Shown in pieces: positions 6,702-14,481 of a stretch of 23,995 bases of DNA. Numbering within the stretch: position 1 is the stretch's first letter; each line of letters opens with the position of its first letter. Made by a program: the position numbers and the translations under genes. Origin of the DNA: a virus. Below the pieces are notes generated by a model, which made no database searches, was not told the origin of the DNA, and saw nothing but the letters and a program-made list of their open reading frames with translations. The stretch lies in the IMG/VR virus record IMGVR_UViG_3300020204_005688, positions 1 through 23,995 of that record; one strand, written 5' to 3'.

Positions 6702-7579
6702 AAGCTCTAGTTACTGGAGGGGCCGGTTTCATCGGATCTCACATTGTCGATACATTGATCAAAAGAGGAGATCAAGTTATTTGTGTTGATGATGAATCAG
6801 CACCGCAAAATAATAAATTCTACTGGAATGATTCTGCCATCAATGTTCTCGCAGATATTCGCACAGTGCACCGGAGCATATATGAAGGCGTAGATGTCGT
6901 TTTTCATCTTGCAGCTCGCTCCAGGATACAGCCAACTGTAAATAATCCATCTCAGTGCTTCTCTGTCAATGTTCTTGGCACGCAAGAGGTTCTGGAATCA
7001 AGTCGTCTTGCCGGAGTGAAAAGAGTAGTGTATTCTGCATCTTCCTCTTATTATGGGCACGCATCCAGACCGCCTTTCCTGGAAGATGCACCCAAGGGTT
7101 GCGCGACTCCTTATTCACTCTCTAAGTGGCAGGGCGAAGAAGTCTGTGATCTCTACACAAGACTTTACGGACTCTCGACAGTTTCTCTTCGATATTTTAA
7201 CGTATATGGACCAAGAGAACCACTCAAGGGAGAATATGCGACTGTAATAGGCTTGTTTAGATGTCAAAGTGCCGCAGGAGAGTCAATGACTATCGTAGGC
7301 GATGGTGAACAGCGGCGAGATTTCACACATGTATTTGATGTTGTGAGAGCCAATCTCCTTGCTGCGAATAGGTGCAATGTTACGGGACCTGTTAATATTG
7401 GAACTGGTAGGAATTATTCTATTAATCAACTTGCAACCATGATCGGTGGATCCACACAAAATATTACAGATCGCGTCGGTGAGACAAGGACCACAATGGC
7501 TGACGTTACAAGGGCAGCCAGAGATCTTGACTGGAAGTCTGAATTCAGGCTTGAGGATTATATTAATGAAAAGTTGTAG
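6698..7579 (+). CDS. NAD-dependent sugar epimerase/dehydratase (extended SDR)
   Basis: 293 residues. It is an extended short-chain dehydrogenase acting on a nucleotide sugar: the Rossmann loop TGGAGFIGSH is at 6-15, D34 of CVDDE is the NAD-ribose acid, and VFHLAARSRIQ is the next signature. The active site has Ser in YSASSSYYG and the YSLSK pair (Tyr-x-x-x-Lys). RYFNVYGPRE and RRDFTHVFDVV are substrate-domain motifs of UDP-GlcNAc/UDP-glucuronate 4-epimerases and dTDP-glucose 4,6-dehydratases. A 4-epimerase acting on the uronic acid made by the gene before it (ATGA overlap) is the simplest reading. It is slightly shorter than typical (310-340). Arginine codon use is intermediate between its neighbours. 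Confidence 0.85.
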   Translation: MKALVTGGAGFIGSHIVDTLIKRGDQVICVDDESAPQNNKFYWNDSAINVLADIRTVHRSIYEGVDVVFHLAARSRIQPTVNNPSQCFSVNVLGTQEVLESSRLAGVKRVVYSASSSYYGHASRPPFLEDAPKGCATPYSLSKWQGEEVCDLYTRLYGLSTVSLRYFNVYGPREPLKGEYATVIGLFRCQSAAGESMTIVGDGEQRRDFTHVFDVVRANLLAANRCNVTGPVNIGTGRNYSINQLATMIGGSTQNITDRVGETRTTMADVTRAARDLDWKSEFRLEDYINEKL

Positions 7580-7600
7580 AACTTGTATTAATATTTATTT
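7580..7600 (+). promoter_or_regulatory. AT-rich spacer, possible promoter
   Basis: This 21-base gap is one of only a few real spacers in the window and is nearly all A/T. It holds TATTAATATT, which could serve as a -10-like box, and its complement contains AATAAATA, a match to the NATAAATA form of T4-like late promoters, pointing left. No Shine-Dalgarno is seen before the GTG at 7601. A break between the glycan cassette and the nuclease transcript is plausible but unproven. Confidence 0.25.
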
Positions 7601-8416
7601 GTGAATACATTCCCAACTGGCAAACCTCACGTTTCTTACTCTGAAATTAGAGCTTGGAAAGACTGCTCTTGGCGTCATAAGCTTGTCTACGTTGATAAGA
7701 TTGACATGTTCAAGCCTAGCCCTAATATCGATTTTGGTACTCATGTCCATCTTGAGTGTGAAGACTTCCTAAGGAGCAGAACTTTTAATCTTGATCGACT
7801 TGAGCAAAATATTCGATCTGGATGGGAGAAGAAGGGATTTGGTGATCCTGAACCCTGGATTAGAGAGGCAAAGCAGATCATTGAGGAGATTCCTGCATTT
7901 TTGGAGCAGAATTTTCCTGGATGGGAATGCATTGCATCTGAACATGCCCTGTACGAATCAATCGAAGGTCACGAAGTTAAATTCAAGGGCTTCATCGACG
8001 GAATGATTCGTGCAAAAAACAAGAGAGGTCAGGATCGACTCTGGCTAATTGACTGGAAGACAACAAGCGCAAGAGGGTGGAACGCAGACAAGCGACGAGA
8101 TTTTTTGGTCCAGGCACAACTTGCTCTCTACAAGTATTACACGAGTCAGAAATTTGAGATAGATCCAAAAGAGATTAAGTGCGGATTTGTACTTCTAAAG
8201 AGGGGAGCAAAGCAAGGGAAAGCGTGTGAGCTAATCGACATTGCAGTTGGACCAAAGACACTTGAGAATGCAAATAAGCTCGTGACATCAATGATCACTA
8301 GCGTCTCTTCTGGAAAAGCAATAAAGAATAGAATGTCATGCACTTACTGCGAGTTTAAGGGCACAGATCACTGTCCTGGGTCTGCAGAGTATTCGGCATT
8401 TACGACAGGTAGATAA
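7601..8416 (+). CDS. PD-(D/E)XK nuclease, RecB/Cas4-like with probable Fe-S cluster
   Basis: 271 residues. It is a RecB-family single-strand-type exonuclease fold. The N-terminal helix VSYSEIRAWKDCSWRHKL is the usual family opening. GTHVHLECEDF holds the motif-I histidine region, FKGFIDGMI gives the metal aspartate D133, and LIDWKTT gives D151 and K153. QAQLALYKYY is the following QxxxY-type helix. Four cysteines, C22 plus C247, C250 and C258 (CTYCEFKGTDHC), have the spacing of the Fe-S cluster in Cas4 and AddB nucleases. Start: GTG 7601, because a stop codon lies 12 bases upstream in frame and the next ATG would remove the conserved N-terminus; no ribosome site is visible. A role in phage DNA processing or recombination is likely. 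No cas genes are nearby. Confidence 0.82.
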   Translation: MNTFPTGKPHVSYSEIRAWKDCSWRHKLVYVDKIDMFKPSPNIDFGTHVHLECEDFLRSRTFNLDRLEQNIRSGWEKKGFGDPEPWIREAKQIIEEIPAFLEQNFPGWECIASEHALYESIEGHEVKFKGFIDGMIRAKNKRGQDRLWLIDWKTTSARGWNADKRRDFLVQAQLALYKYYTSQKFEIDPKEIKCGFVLLKRGAKQGKACELIDIAVGPKTLENANKLVTSMITSVSSGKAIKNRMSCTYCEFKGTDHCPGSAEYSAFTTGR

Positions 8417-8435
8417 AAGAATATTGTTTCACTAA

Positions 8436-9683
8436 ATGAGCACTAAAAAGAAAGTTCTAATTCTATCTGACCACGCCTTGTCAACATCTGGCGTTGGAAC
8501 TCAAACACGTCATTTAGTCAATGGACTCCTTGAAAAAGGAGGCTGGACTTTTAGGCAATTTGGTGCTGCAGTCAAGCACACAGATTACCGAACTGTTGTT
8601 GTCAATGATGATTTCATCATCAAGCCAATCGATGGATTTGGAAATCGCGATCTTTTACGAGTGACACTTGCAACAGAAAAGCCTGATCTTCTTTTAATAT
8701 TTACAGACCCAAGATTCTTCATCTGGCTCTTTGAGATGGAGGATGAGGTTCATCAGATCTGCCCGATTGCTTGGTGGCATGTGTGGGACAATACTCCGTA
8801 TCCAGAGTTCAACACGCCACTGTACCAGTCGACAGATCTGATAAATTGTCATTCATATGCAACCTATGAGATGATCAAAGACAGGTTTCCAGAAAAAACA
8901 AACTTTGTTCCTCACGCAGTTCCTGGTGATCTTTTTTACCCGCTTTCTCAAACAGAGAAAAGAAACTTTAAGTCTCAGCTTCTTGGGCCTGATAAAGTTG
9001 ATCACTTTGTCGGAATCTGGGTCAATAGAAACGCAAGGAGAAAGAGACCAAGTGACGTGCTTGAATCCTGGAAGATATTCCTAGATGATCTAAAGTTCAA
9101 GCACGGACACACAAAAGCATCTCTCATAATGCATACTGATCCTTTGGATCAAGAAGGACCAAACTTGTATGCAGTATGTGAGCAGCTTGGAATCACAGGA
9201 AACGTAGTCTTCTCGAAGGAGAGACTAGGTTTCGATAAGATGAATGTGCTTTATAATGTCTCAGATTTCTGCATCAACATCAGCTTTGCGGAAGGTTTTG
9301 GCCTGGCGACTCTTGAGGCAATGAATGCCGGAGTTCCAATAATTGCTGCAAAAACAGGCGGGCTTACTAGACAGGTAGTTGATTACAGAGATGGATCCCA
9401 CAATGGAGTTGCTCTTGATATTGATCTGAAGACTCTAGTTGGCTCGCAAGGCGTGCCATACATCTACGAGGATTATGTCACTTCTGAGAACACAGCAAGA
9501 GCAATGATGAAGATTTATGAGCTATCTGATCTCGAGAAGAGAAAGCTTAGCTACAAGGTTTCTGACTATGCAAAGAATGAATTTGCATTCTCAAAAACAA
9601 TTGATGCCTGGCATGAAACAGCGGGGAATCTGGTAGATGGCTGGAAGAAAAATAGAAAGACATTCAGCGTGCAGGAGATTTGA
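8436..9683 (+). CDS. GT-B glycosyltransferase, family 4-like (first of a pair)
   Basis: 415 residues. The N-terminal Rossmann domain starts with KVLILSDHALSTSGVGTQTRHLVNGL, whose glycine-rich loop is typical of GT4 acceptor domains. The C-terminal donor domain has FVGIWVNRNARRKRP, the strand after the linker, and the EX7E motif FAEGFGLATLEAMNAGVPIIA with E286 and E294, followed by AAKTGG. The enzyme should transfer a sugar from a nucleotide donor with retention of configuration. It is separated from the nuclease by 19 bases (GATAAAAGAATATTG-rich, no clear ribosome site) and overlaps the next glycosyltransferase by one base. Possible targets are phage DNA, virion proteins or host surface glycan; the sequence does not decide. 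Confidence 0.83.
   Translation: MSTKKKVLILSDHALSTSGVGTQTRHLVNGLLEKGGWTFRQFGAAVKHTDYRTVVVNDDFIIKPIDGFGNRDLLRVTLATEKPDLLLIFTDPRFFIWLFEMEDEVHQICPIAWWHVWDNTPYPEFNTPLYQSTDLINCHSYATYEMIKDRFPEKTNFVPHAVPGDLFYPLSQTEKRNFKSQLLGPDKVDHFVGIWVNRNARRKRPSDVLESWKIFLDDLKFKHGHTKASLIMHTDPLDQEGPNLYAVCEQLGITGNVVFSKERLGFDKMNVLYNVSDFCINISFAEGFGLATLEAMNAGVPIIAAKTGGLTRQVVDYRDGSHNGVALDIDLKTLVGSQGVPYIYEDYVTSENTARAMMKIYELSDLEKRKLSYKVSDYAKNEFAFSKTIDAWHETAGNLVDGWKKNRKTFSVQEI
9673..9677 (+). promoter_or_regulatory. Ribosome binding site deciding the second GT4 start
   Basis: AGGAG lies five bases before ATG 9683. A TTG at 9680 is also in frame but would leave only two bases of spacing, so ATG 9683 is preferred. Confidence 0.6.
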
Positions 9684-10843
9684 TGAAGATAGTAATTAGA
9701 GCCCCTCTTCTCAGCATTTCTGGATACGGGCAGCACAGTAGGCAGGTTTTTGAGGCTGTAAAGAAGATAACAGGTGCAGATGTTTCCACGCAGATCGTTC
9801 AGTGGGGAAATACATCCTGGAATATCGATATCGACGCTGAGAATGGACAGGTTGGAGAGATTATGCGCCTCTCTACAGACAAGCAAAAAGACTTCGATGT
9901 CTCAATTCAGGTGCAGCTTCCCGATGAATGGACTACAGAGCTTGCAAAGATAAACATAGGTGTGACCGCTGCAGTCGAAACAGACATTTGCAACAAATCC
10001 TGGATTGACAGTTGCAACAAGATGTCTGCAATTGTCGTTCCTTCAAAATTCACAAAAGGAGTCCTAACGAGAACAGGAGAAGTTTTAGTTCCGATTCACG
10101 TGATTCCTGAGTGGTTCATCCCAGAAGTCCAGAATTCACAAAATTCAATTGATATACCTCTTCGAACAAACTTCAACTTTCTGATTGTTAGTCAGCTCAC
10201 TGCTATTGATTCTGATATTGATAGAAAAAATGTTATGAATACAATTAGATGGATATGCGAGACTTTCAAGGATGACAAAGATGTAGGAATAGTCATAAAA
10301 ACAAATAGCGGAAGAGGAACTGCACTTGACAAAATGGTGACCAGCCAGGCAATAAAGTCAATAGTGGCAGGAGCAAGAGGAAATAGTAAGATTCCTGTCT
10401 ACTTTGTGCATGGAAATATGACAAACTCTGAAATTTCAGCGATGTATAGACATCCAAAGATCAAAGCACTAGTCAGTCTTACACGGGGCGAAGGATTTGG
10501 ATTGCCGCTACTCGAGGCTGCTGCATCTGGCTTGCCGGTCATAGCGACTGACTGGTCAGCTCACACAGAGTTTTTAAATTTAGGAAAGTGGATAAAAACT
10601 GAGTACAAGCTAGTTGAGATACCAGAAAGAAGAGTAGACAATAGAATATTTGTCAAAGGATCAAAATGGGCTGATCCTACTGAAGATACTTTTAAGAGAA
10701 AGATTAAGAAATTTAGAGAATCAAGTGAGATTCCCAAGCAGTGGGCAAATGACCTTGCTCAACTTTGCATTGATAATTTTTCCAGAGAATCAATTATGAA
10801 GAAGTATGAGTCTTTTTTCAAAGAGATTCTAGTTAATGATTGA
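9683..10843 (+). CDS. GT-B glycosyltransferase, family 4-like (second of a pair)
   Basis: 386 residues. It begins KIVIRAPLLSISGYGQHSRQVFEAV, again a GT-B N-terminal domain with a Gly loop (SGYG) near the start. The donor domain has NFLIVSQLTAID, VGIVIKTNSG and VYFVHGNM. The EX7E motif is RGEGFGLPLLEAAASGLPVIA, with E270 and E278, followed by DWSAHTEF. It is a different sequence from the preceding gene, so the pair is not a recent duplication; two transfers in series on the same acceptor are an attractive idea. It overlaps the previous stop (TGATG) and the next gene by eight bases. Donor sugar and acceptor are unknown. Confidence 0.83.
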   Translation: MKIVIRAPLLSISGYGQHSRQVFEAVKKITGADVSTQIVQWGNTSWNIDIDAENGQVGEIMRLSTDKQKDFDVSIQVQLPDEWTTELAKINIGVTAAVETDICNKSWIDSCNKMSAIVVPSKFTKGVLTRTGEVLVPIHVIPEWFIPEVQNSQNSIDIPLRTNFNFLIVSQLTAIDSDIDRKNVMNTIRWICETFKDDKDVGIVIKTNSGRGTALDKMVTSQAIKSIVAGARGNSKIPVYFVHGNMTNSEISAMYRHPKIKALVSLTRGEGFGLPLLEAAASGLPVIATDWSAHTEFLNLGKWIKTEYKLVEIPERRVDNRIFVKGSKWADPTEDTFKRKIKKFRESSEIPKQWANDLAQLCIDNFSRESIMKKYESFFKEILVND

Positions 10844-11135
10844 GTTCTTTTTTTCAATTACAGTTATTCTTCTTTCGATTTCGGTATACTACAATATCAA
10901 GTTTGGAATATTTATCCTCAACATCATTGACTTAATCGAAGAAAGTCTTGATGCTCTTGATGAAAAGTACAGGATATTCAATAAAATTCTCGAAAAACCT
11001 GTATTCTTTGATTCTGTAGAAATCAGACAGGTAATACAAGAGATTAAATCCTGCCAGGAGCTTTTGCTGGTTATTGCAAATAAAATTTCAAAGCCGGGGA
11101 GATCTATCACAGATGAAAAAGAACAGAAAGAGTAG
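10836..11135 (+). CDS. Small single-span membrane protein, unknown function
   Basis: 99 residues. Residues 2 to about 34 are one long hydrophobic stretch (FFFSITVILLSISVYY then FGIFILNIIDLI), most simply one membrane anchor without a signal-peptidase site. The rest is charged and helix-forming (ESLDALDEKYRIFNKILEK), with a C-terminal tail rich in Lys/Glu, and may form a coiled coil in the cytoplasm. It overlaps the glycosyltransferase before it and the sigma factor after it, so it is translated with them. I do not recognise a family. Roles such as membrane docking of the neighbouring glycosyltransferases or a lysis accessory are guesses. Confidence 0.6.
   Translation: MIEFFFSITVILLSISVYYNIKFGIFILNIIDLIEESLDALDEKYRIFNKILEKPVFFDSVEIRQVIQEIKSCQELLLVIANKISKPGRSITDEKEQKE
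11096..11101 (+). promoter_or_regulatory. Ribosome binding site deciding the late sigma start
   Basis: GGGGAG is 11 bases before ATG 11113, a little long but the only purine-rich site. A TTG at 11074 in the same frame would add 13 residues inside the preceding gene with no site near it. Confidence 0.45.
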
Positions 11136-11835
11136 ATCTCCCGCTAAGAATAGTTTAAAATTATACTTTCACGCAGGAACTCATGATGCCATCGTTAAGT
11201 TTCAAAGTGAGACAGACGATGAGATGAGACAGAAAATGTACGAGCAAGAAATATTGCCTGCTTTTACGAAGCTGGTAGAGAACCTGATCTTCATTCATGG
11301 TGCAAATGCGCATGTAGCGGTTGATGAATTCAAGAATGATTGTGTGAGCTTTCTCTATGAGAAAATGAAGAAATTTGACGATTCTCGTGGAACTAAAGCA
11401 TTCTCTTACTTTAATGTCGTGGCAAAGAATTGGATCATCATGAGGATGAGACAGAAAATCAAGCACACCAAGAAGCACATCAACATTGATGATAAAACAA
11501 TTGTCTCTGAGATGGAAGTTTTAAACGTCGTAGAGCCGACATTTGAGATTCATGGTTCAGCCGGCAAGAAGACAATCCAAACAGAGCAGCTTGGCCTGAT
11601 GTTTAATGAGCTTTCTGATCGAATTGAACAGGATCATGAGAAGATTTGCCTTGAAGCAATTGAGAAGCTTTTTCAGAATATTGACGATATCGATTTCTTC
11701 AACAAGCGAGCAGTCTTTGTCTACATAAGAGAGATGACCAATCTAAACACTAAACAGATATCAACCGCGATGTCGTCAATCAAGAAACACTATAGAGAGA
11801 CTATGAAAGAGTGCGAGTTTGACATATTTGACTAA
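11113..11835 (+). CDS. gp55: Late-transcription sigma factor, T4 gp55-like
   Basis: 240 residues from ATG 11113. T4-type gp55 is a minimal sigma-70 relative that lets host RNA polymerase use late promoters (TATAAATA). The core region-2-like segment is LYEKMKKFDDSRGTKAFSYFNVVAKNWIIMRMRQK, with the family-typical FD..RG.KAFSYF..IA run followed by a basic helix that should contact core polymerase and the -10 box. An early piece (YFHAGTHDAIVKFQ) and the hydrophobic helix LVENLIFIHGA precede it. The C-terminal third is helical and ends in an acidic tail, CEFDIFD, like the clamp-binding tail of gp55. The length is near other T4-like late sigmas (about 150-240). It lies just before the structural genes it would switch on. 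Confidence 0.75.
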   Translation: MKKNRKSRSPAKNSLKLYFHAGTHDAIVKFQSETDDEMRQKMYEQEILPAFTKLVENLIFIHGANAHVAVDEFKNDCVSFLYEKMKKFDDSRGTKAFSYFNVVAKNWIIMRMRQKIKHTKKHINIDDKTIVSEMEVLNVVEPTFEIHGSAGKKTIQTEQLGLMFNELSDRIEQDHEKICLEAIEKLFQNIDDIDFFNKRAVFVYIREMTNLNTKQISTAMSSIKKHYRETMKECEFDIFD

Positions 11836-11843
11836 GGTGATGA

Positions 11844-12224
11844 ATGCCAAAAAATAGCGCAGATGCTGAAATGATAAACGATCAAATGAACATACTCAAG
11901 GAAAAAGAGGGAAAGGTTGCGAGATTTGAAGGCCTCCTTGAGTCTATTGATGGTCTTGATAGCAAGAAGAAGGTTCTATGGATCGAGATATACAGAAATG
12001 CTATCACAGACAGGGAGAGCGCATCAATTCTTTTCACCGACACAATTATACAGCTAAAAGGAAATGCTGCAAACCATAGCATTCTAGGCCCTGTTGTAGT
12101 TAAATACATAGAAAGAATGTCGAGGGCGAACGACCAGCTTATAAAGCTGGCTGAAATTATTACGAGTGAGGACAACAAACCTCTCGACACAAACTCAATA
12201 TTCGACCAAATATCTGAGGATTGA
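11844..12224 (+). CDS. Conserved-looking phage helical protein, unknown function
   Basis: 126 residues from ATG 11844, with a weak site (AAGGTGATGA) ahead. It is predicted all-helical and charged: a helix ILKEKEGKVARFEGLLESIDGLDSKKKVLWIEIYRNAITDRESAS, a middle helix ILFTDTIIQL, then YIERMSRANDQLIKLAEII and an acidic end SIFDQISED. The KKKVLWIEIYRNAI and YIERMSRANDQLIKLAE segments look like a small phage protein that is common in T4-like marine phages, but I cannot name it with confidence; a DNA-packaging (small terminase-like) or baseplate-assembly role are both possible. It sits between the sigma factor and the spike gene; the stop overlaps the next start (TGATG). Confidence 0.6.
   Translation: MPKNSADAEMINDQMNILKEKEGKVARFEGLLESIDGLDSKKKVLWIEIYRNAITDRESASILFTDTIIQLKGNAANHSILGPVVVKYIERMSRANDQLIKLAEIITSEDNKPLDTNSIFDQISED
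12216..12220 (+). promoter_or_regulatory. Ribosome binding site before the gp5-like gene
   Basis: GAGGA precedes a TTG (12221) and two ATG codons (12224 and 12227). The spacing suits ATG 12224 or 12227; TTG 12221 directly abuts the site and is unlikely. Confidence 0.45.
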
Positions 12225-13366
12225 TGATGTTTGATGAAATACTAGTAATTGATTACATTACAGACATAAATGAGCTTTCTGAATCAGACGTGGCTGGACT
12301 TGTTGATAAGGTTAATGACTCCTACTTGCTTAAAAACTGCCCCAACGGGACAGTCATAGGGAAAAGAATATCAAGCTCTGAAAATACACAGTCAATGATT
12401 TTTTACCCTTTCTTTTCTCACATTAGGACTCCTGTGAAGGCTGGCGAGCGTGCTTGGGCTTTTTCACCTCCAGGAAGAGGCCCTTCATATTGGATCACAA
12501 GAAAGGTCCAGGATTCTTGCTCTGAAGATCCTAATTTCACATTCGAAGGAAGGTCACGGGTTGCGCCAGATCTGATTGACAAGAAGAGCGGTAGAAAAAA
12601 TCTTATTTCAACATTCCAAGACTCTCGGGCTGCAGGAGCTTCAATCTCAGATGTTATTAAGTCTGCCATCTCGAGATCTGAATTTATCGGAGAGCCTACA
12701 TTAAATGTAAAGAGCAAATCAACAGATTTCTGCCTACAAGGATCGAACGGAGCAATCATAAAGCTTGGAAATGAATCCTCAGCCGGGTCTGCGACTATCA
12801 ATCTAGTAGCTGGCCTGGCGACAACTGACTCAATTGAGTCGATACAGAATAGCAACAAATTTACTGGAAAAAGCTATAAAGAGACAATCAAGCCGCTCAT
12901 AGGCAGTGATAGTAGTAGCGAAGAAAGATCAAATGCTGTTCTTGCGGGGTCTCTAAGCGCAGATGATCCATCGCGCTTAATAATATCTCAGAAATTTTCT
13001 GCTGACTCCTACTATAGCTTTGAAGGAGATAATGCCGGTGAGGTTCCAACAATCTCCCTAAAGACCGATTGCGTCAGAATTATTGCACAAAATGATTTAA
13101 AAATAGTAGTTGGAACTAGCTCAGATCCATCAAGCATAATCATGAAGAGCAATGGTGATATCATCATCACACCATCTTCTCTGGGAATTATAAAGCTCGG
13201 CGGCGAAGATGCAACAGGCGCAATCCTTGCCTCTGTTGATTCTGTTGTTACTGCAGGAAAAGTTGAAGCACCGTCTCTTGTCTCAACGGCAGGAGGAATA
13301 CTTGGTGCTCCCGCACTTCCTGCAACTGGAATTTTTTCCACCAAGGTCTTGGTCAAGGTTACCTGA
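12224..13366 (+). CDS. gp5: Baseplate hub/central spike protein, T4 gp5-like without lysozyme
   Basis: 380 residues from ATG 12224 (12227 also possible). The N-terminal 110 residues look like the OB-fold of gp5: CPNGTVIGKRISSS, SMIFYPFFSHIRTPVKAGERAWAFSPPGRGPSYWI. The middle has a helical part (SDVIKSAIS) and then DFCLQGSNGAIIKLGNE. The C-terminal half has short repeated strands, VRIIAQNDLKIVVGT and GDIIITPSSLGIIKLGG, of the kind that form the trimeric beta-helix needle that punctures the outer membrane. There is no T4-lysozyme-like domain between OB-fold and needle, as is usual in cyanophage-type hubs. The C-terminus LPATGIFSTKVLVKVT may be the tip. Assigned by motif recall and by position before gp25/gp6. 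Confidence 0.7.
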   Translation: MMFDEILVIDYITDINELSESDVAGLVDKVNDSYLLKNCPNGTVIGKRISSSENTQSMIFYPFFSHIRTPVKAGERAWAFSPPGRGPSYWITRKVQDSCSEDPNFTFEGRSRVAPDLIDKKSGRKNLISTFQDSRAAGASISDVIKSAISRSEFIGEPTLNVKSKSTDFCLQGSNGAIIKLGNESSAGSATINLVAGLATTDSIESIQNSNKFTGKSYKETIKPLIGSDSSSEERSNAVLAGSLSADDPSRLIISQKFSADSYYSFEGDNAGEVPTISLKTDCVRIIAQNDLKIVVGTSSDPSSIIMKSNGDIIITPSSLGIIKLGGEDATGAILASVDSVVTAGKVEAPSLVSTAGGILGAPALPATGIFSTKVLVKVT

Positions 13367-14457
13367 TGGGAACATTATCGACAGCTGGAATAATATCCGA
13401 AGGTGATATAACCACATCTGCTAGAACAAAATATCGGGACAATGTTGTCACAACGCTGTCTGAAGGAATAACGCTTGGTGCTACAACGCTTCCACCTAAA
13501 TCAATTTCAATGGGAAATTTTGAGACAGATCCGATTGATACAGTCAATCAGAATTTTCCCGCGTGGCATGGGCTTTACGTTGATGGATTGCAAAAAAATA
13601 TCGCATTGCTTCTAGACTCGATTCCGCCATCCGCAATTTTAAAATTTCTCATCCCCCCAATATTTGATCCAACTGAACCGATTGCAAGAGTTATATCTGA
13701 GCTTCAGGATCTTTTTTTGGAGATAGAATCACTTCTGGGAATTTCAATTGTTGATATTTTAATATCTCAAATTGCTGTTACGATTGAAAAAGCAGCTGAT
13801 ATAACTACTGCAATATCAAATGGAGATCCGGATGCATTTTTTGAAGGAGTAAAATCAACTATATCTGCAGCGCTTGAAGCTGCGGGGGTAGATCCTTCTG
13901 AGGTGGTTGAAAAAATTGACGAACAAAAGGATAAGATTGTTGCAAAGGGCGAGCAAATTATTGAAGATGCACAAAATGCAATAGAGGGAGCTCTACCTGA
14001 AATTCCTATACCGGCGCTTGATATTTCTTTCATGGATCCTACAGTTGATGTATCTCCTCTTTTTGCAACAGTTGAAGCAAATGGATACGATGGAATCGCT
14101 ACAAAATTTATCAAAATGATGACAGTGTTTCTCGCTATTCCTTCTAAAATTGTTGAAGCAGCTCAGAAAGCATCTGACACGGCATCAGCTGCAATCAAGG
14201 CGATTGTTGATGCTCTCAATTTGCTCATAATAGATTTTCAAAAAGGAATAGTAGATCTTCTTAACGCTGTAATAGGATTTATCTGGGATCTTATCTCGCA
14301 GGCCATAGGTATCATTTCAACTGCATTCCTGGAAATTTCCTCAATAATCAACATTGTGTTCTTTTTTGCAAAATGCTTCATCATCTCAATTATTGGCTTT
14401 CTTCTCGGGGCAGGATTAATTGCGCTTGCAGCAGCAAAAGCTTTTAATCTTGCTTGA
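13366..14457 (+). CDS. Hydrophobic structural-module protein, unknown
   Basis: 363 residues, starting in a TGATG overlap with the gp5-like gene. The N-terminal 75 residues are polar (TTSARTKYRDNVVTTLSEGITLGATTLPPK then GNFETDPIDTVNQNFPAWHGLYVDGL). The remainder is long, mainly hydrophobic or amphipathic helices: SAILKFLIPPIFDPTEPIARVISELQDLFLEI, an acidic part EVVEKIDEQKDK, a second set ASAAIKAIVDALNLLIIDFQKGIVDLLNAVIGFIWDLISQAIGII. It ends in an almost uninterrupted hydrophobic run, residues 328-362. That is unusual for a baseplate part and may be membrane-inserting or injected with the DNA. I do not recognise the family. Its place between spike and gp25 suggests a virion or assembly role. 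Confidence 0.6.
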   Translation: MGTLSTAGIISEGDITTSARTKYRDNVVTTLSEGITLGATTLPPKSISMGNFETDPIDTVNQNFPAWHGLYVDGLQKNIALLLDSIPPSAILKFLIPPIFDPTEPIARVISELQDLFLEIESLLGISIVDILISQIAVTIEKAADITTAISNGDPDAFFEGVKSTISAALEAAGVDPSEVVEKIDEQKDKIVAKGEQIIEDAQNAIEGALPEIPIPALDISFMDPTVDVSPLFATVEANGYDGIATKFIKMMTVFLAIPSKIVEAAQKASDTASAAIKAIVDALNLLIIDFQKGIVDLLNAVIGFIWDLISQAIGIISTAFLEISSIINIVFFFAKCFIISIIGFLLGAGLIALAAAKAFNLA

Positions 14458-14473
14458 TCTTGATTTCTTCGCT

Positions 14474-14481
14474 TCTAAATA
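14474..14481 (+). promoter_or_regulatory. Candidate T4-like late promoter box
   Basis: TCTAAATA differs from the T4 late consensus TATAAATA at one position and lies in the 33-base gap before gp25, ten bases from ATG 14491. A start point about seven bases downstream would leave almost no leader, which counts against it unless gp25 is read from a longer message. A gp55-like sigma is coded about 2.6 kb upstream. Position and match are suggestive only. Confidence 0.35.

Noticed and set aside
7601-8416. Cas4 of a CRISPR system
   Set aside because: No cas1, cas2 or repeat-spacer array is present; the gene is better read as a phage RecB-fold nuclease.
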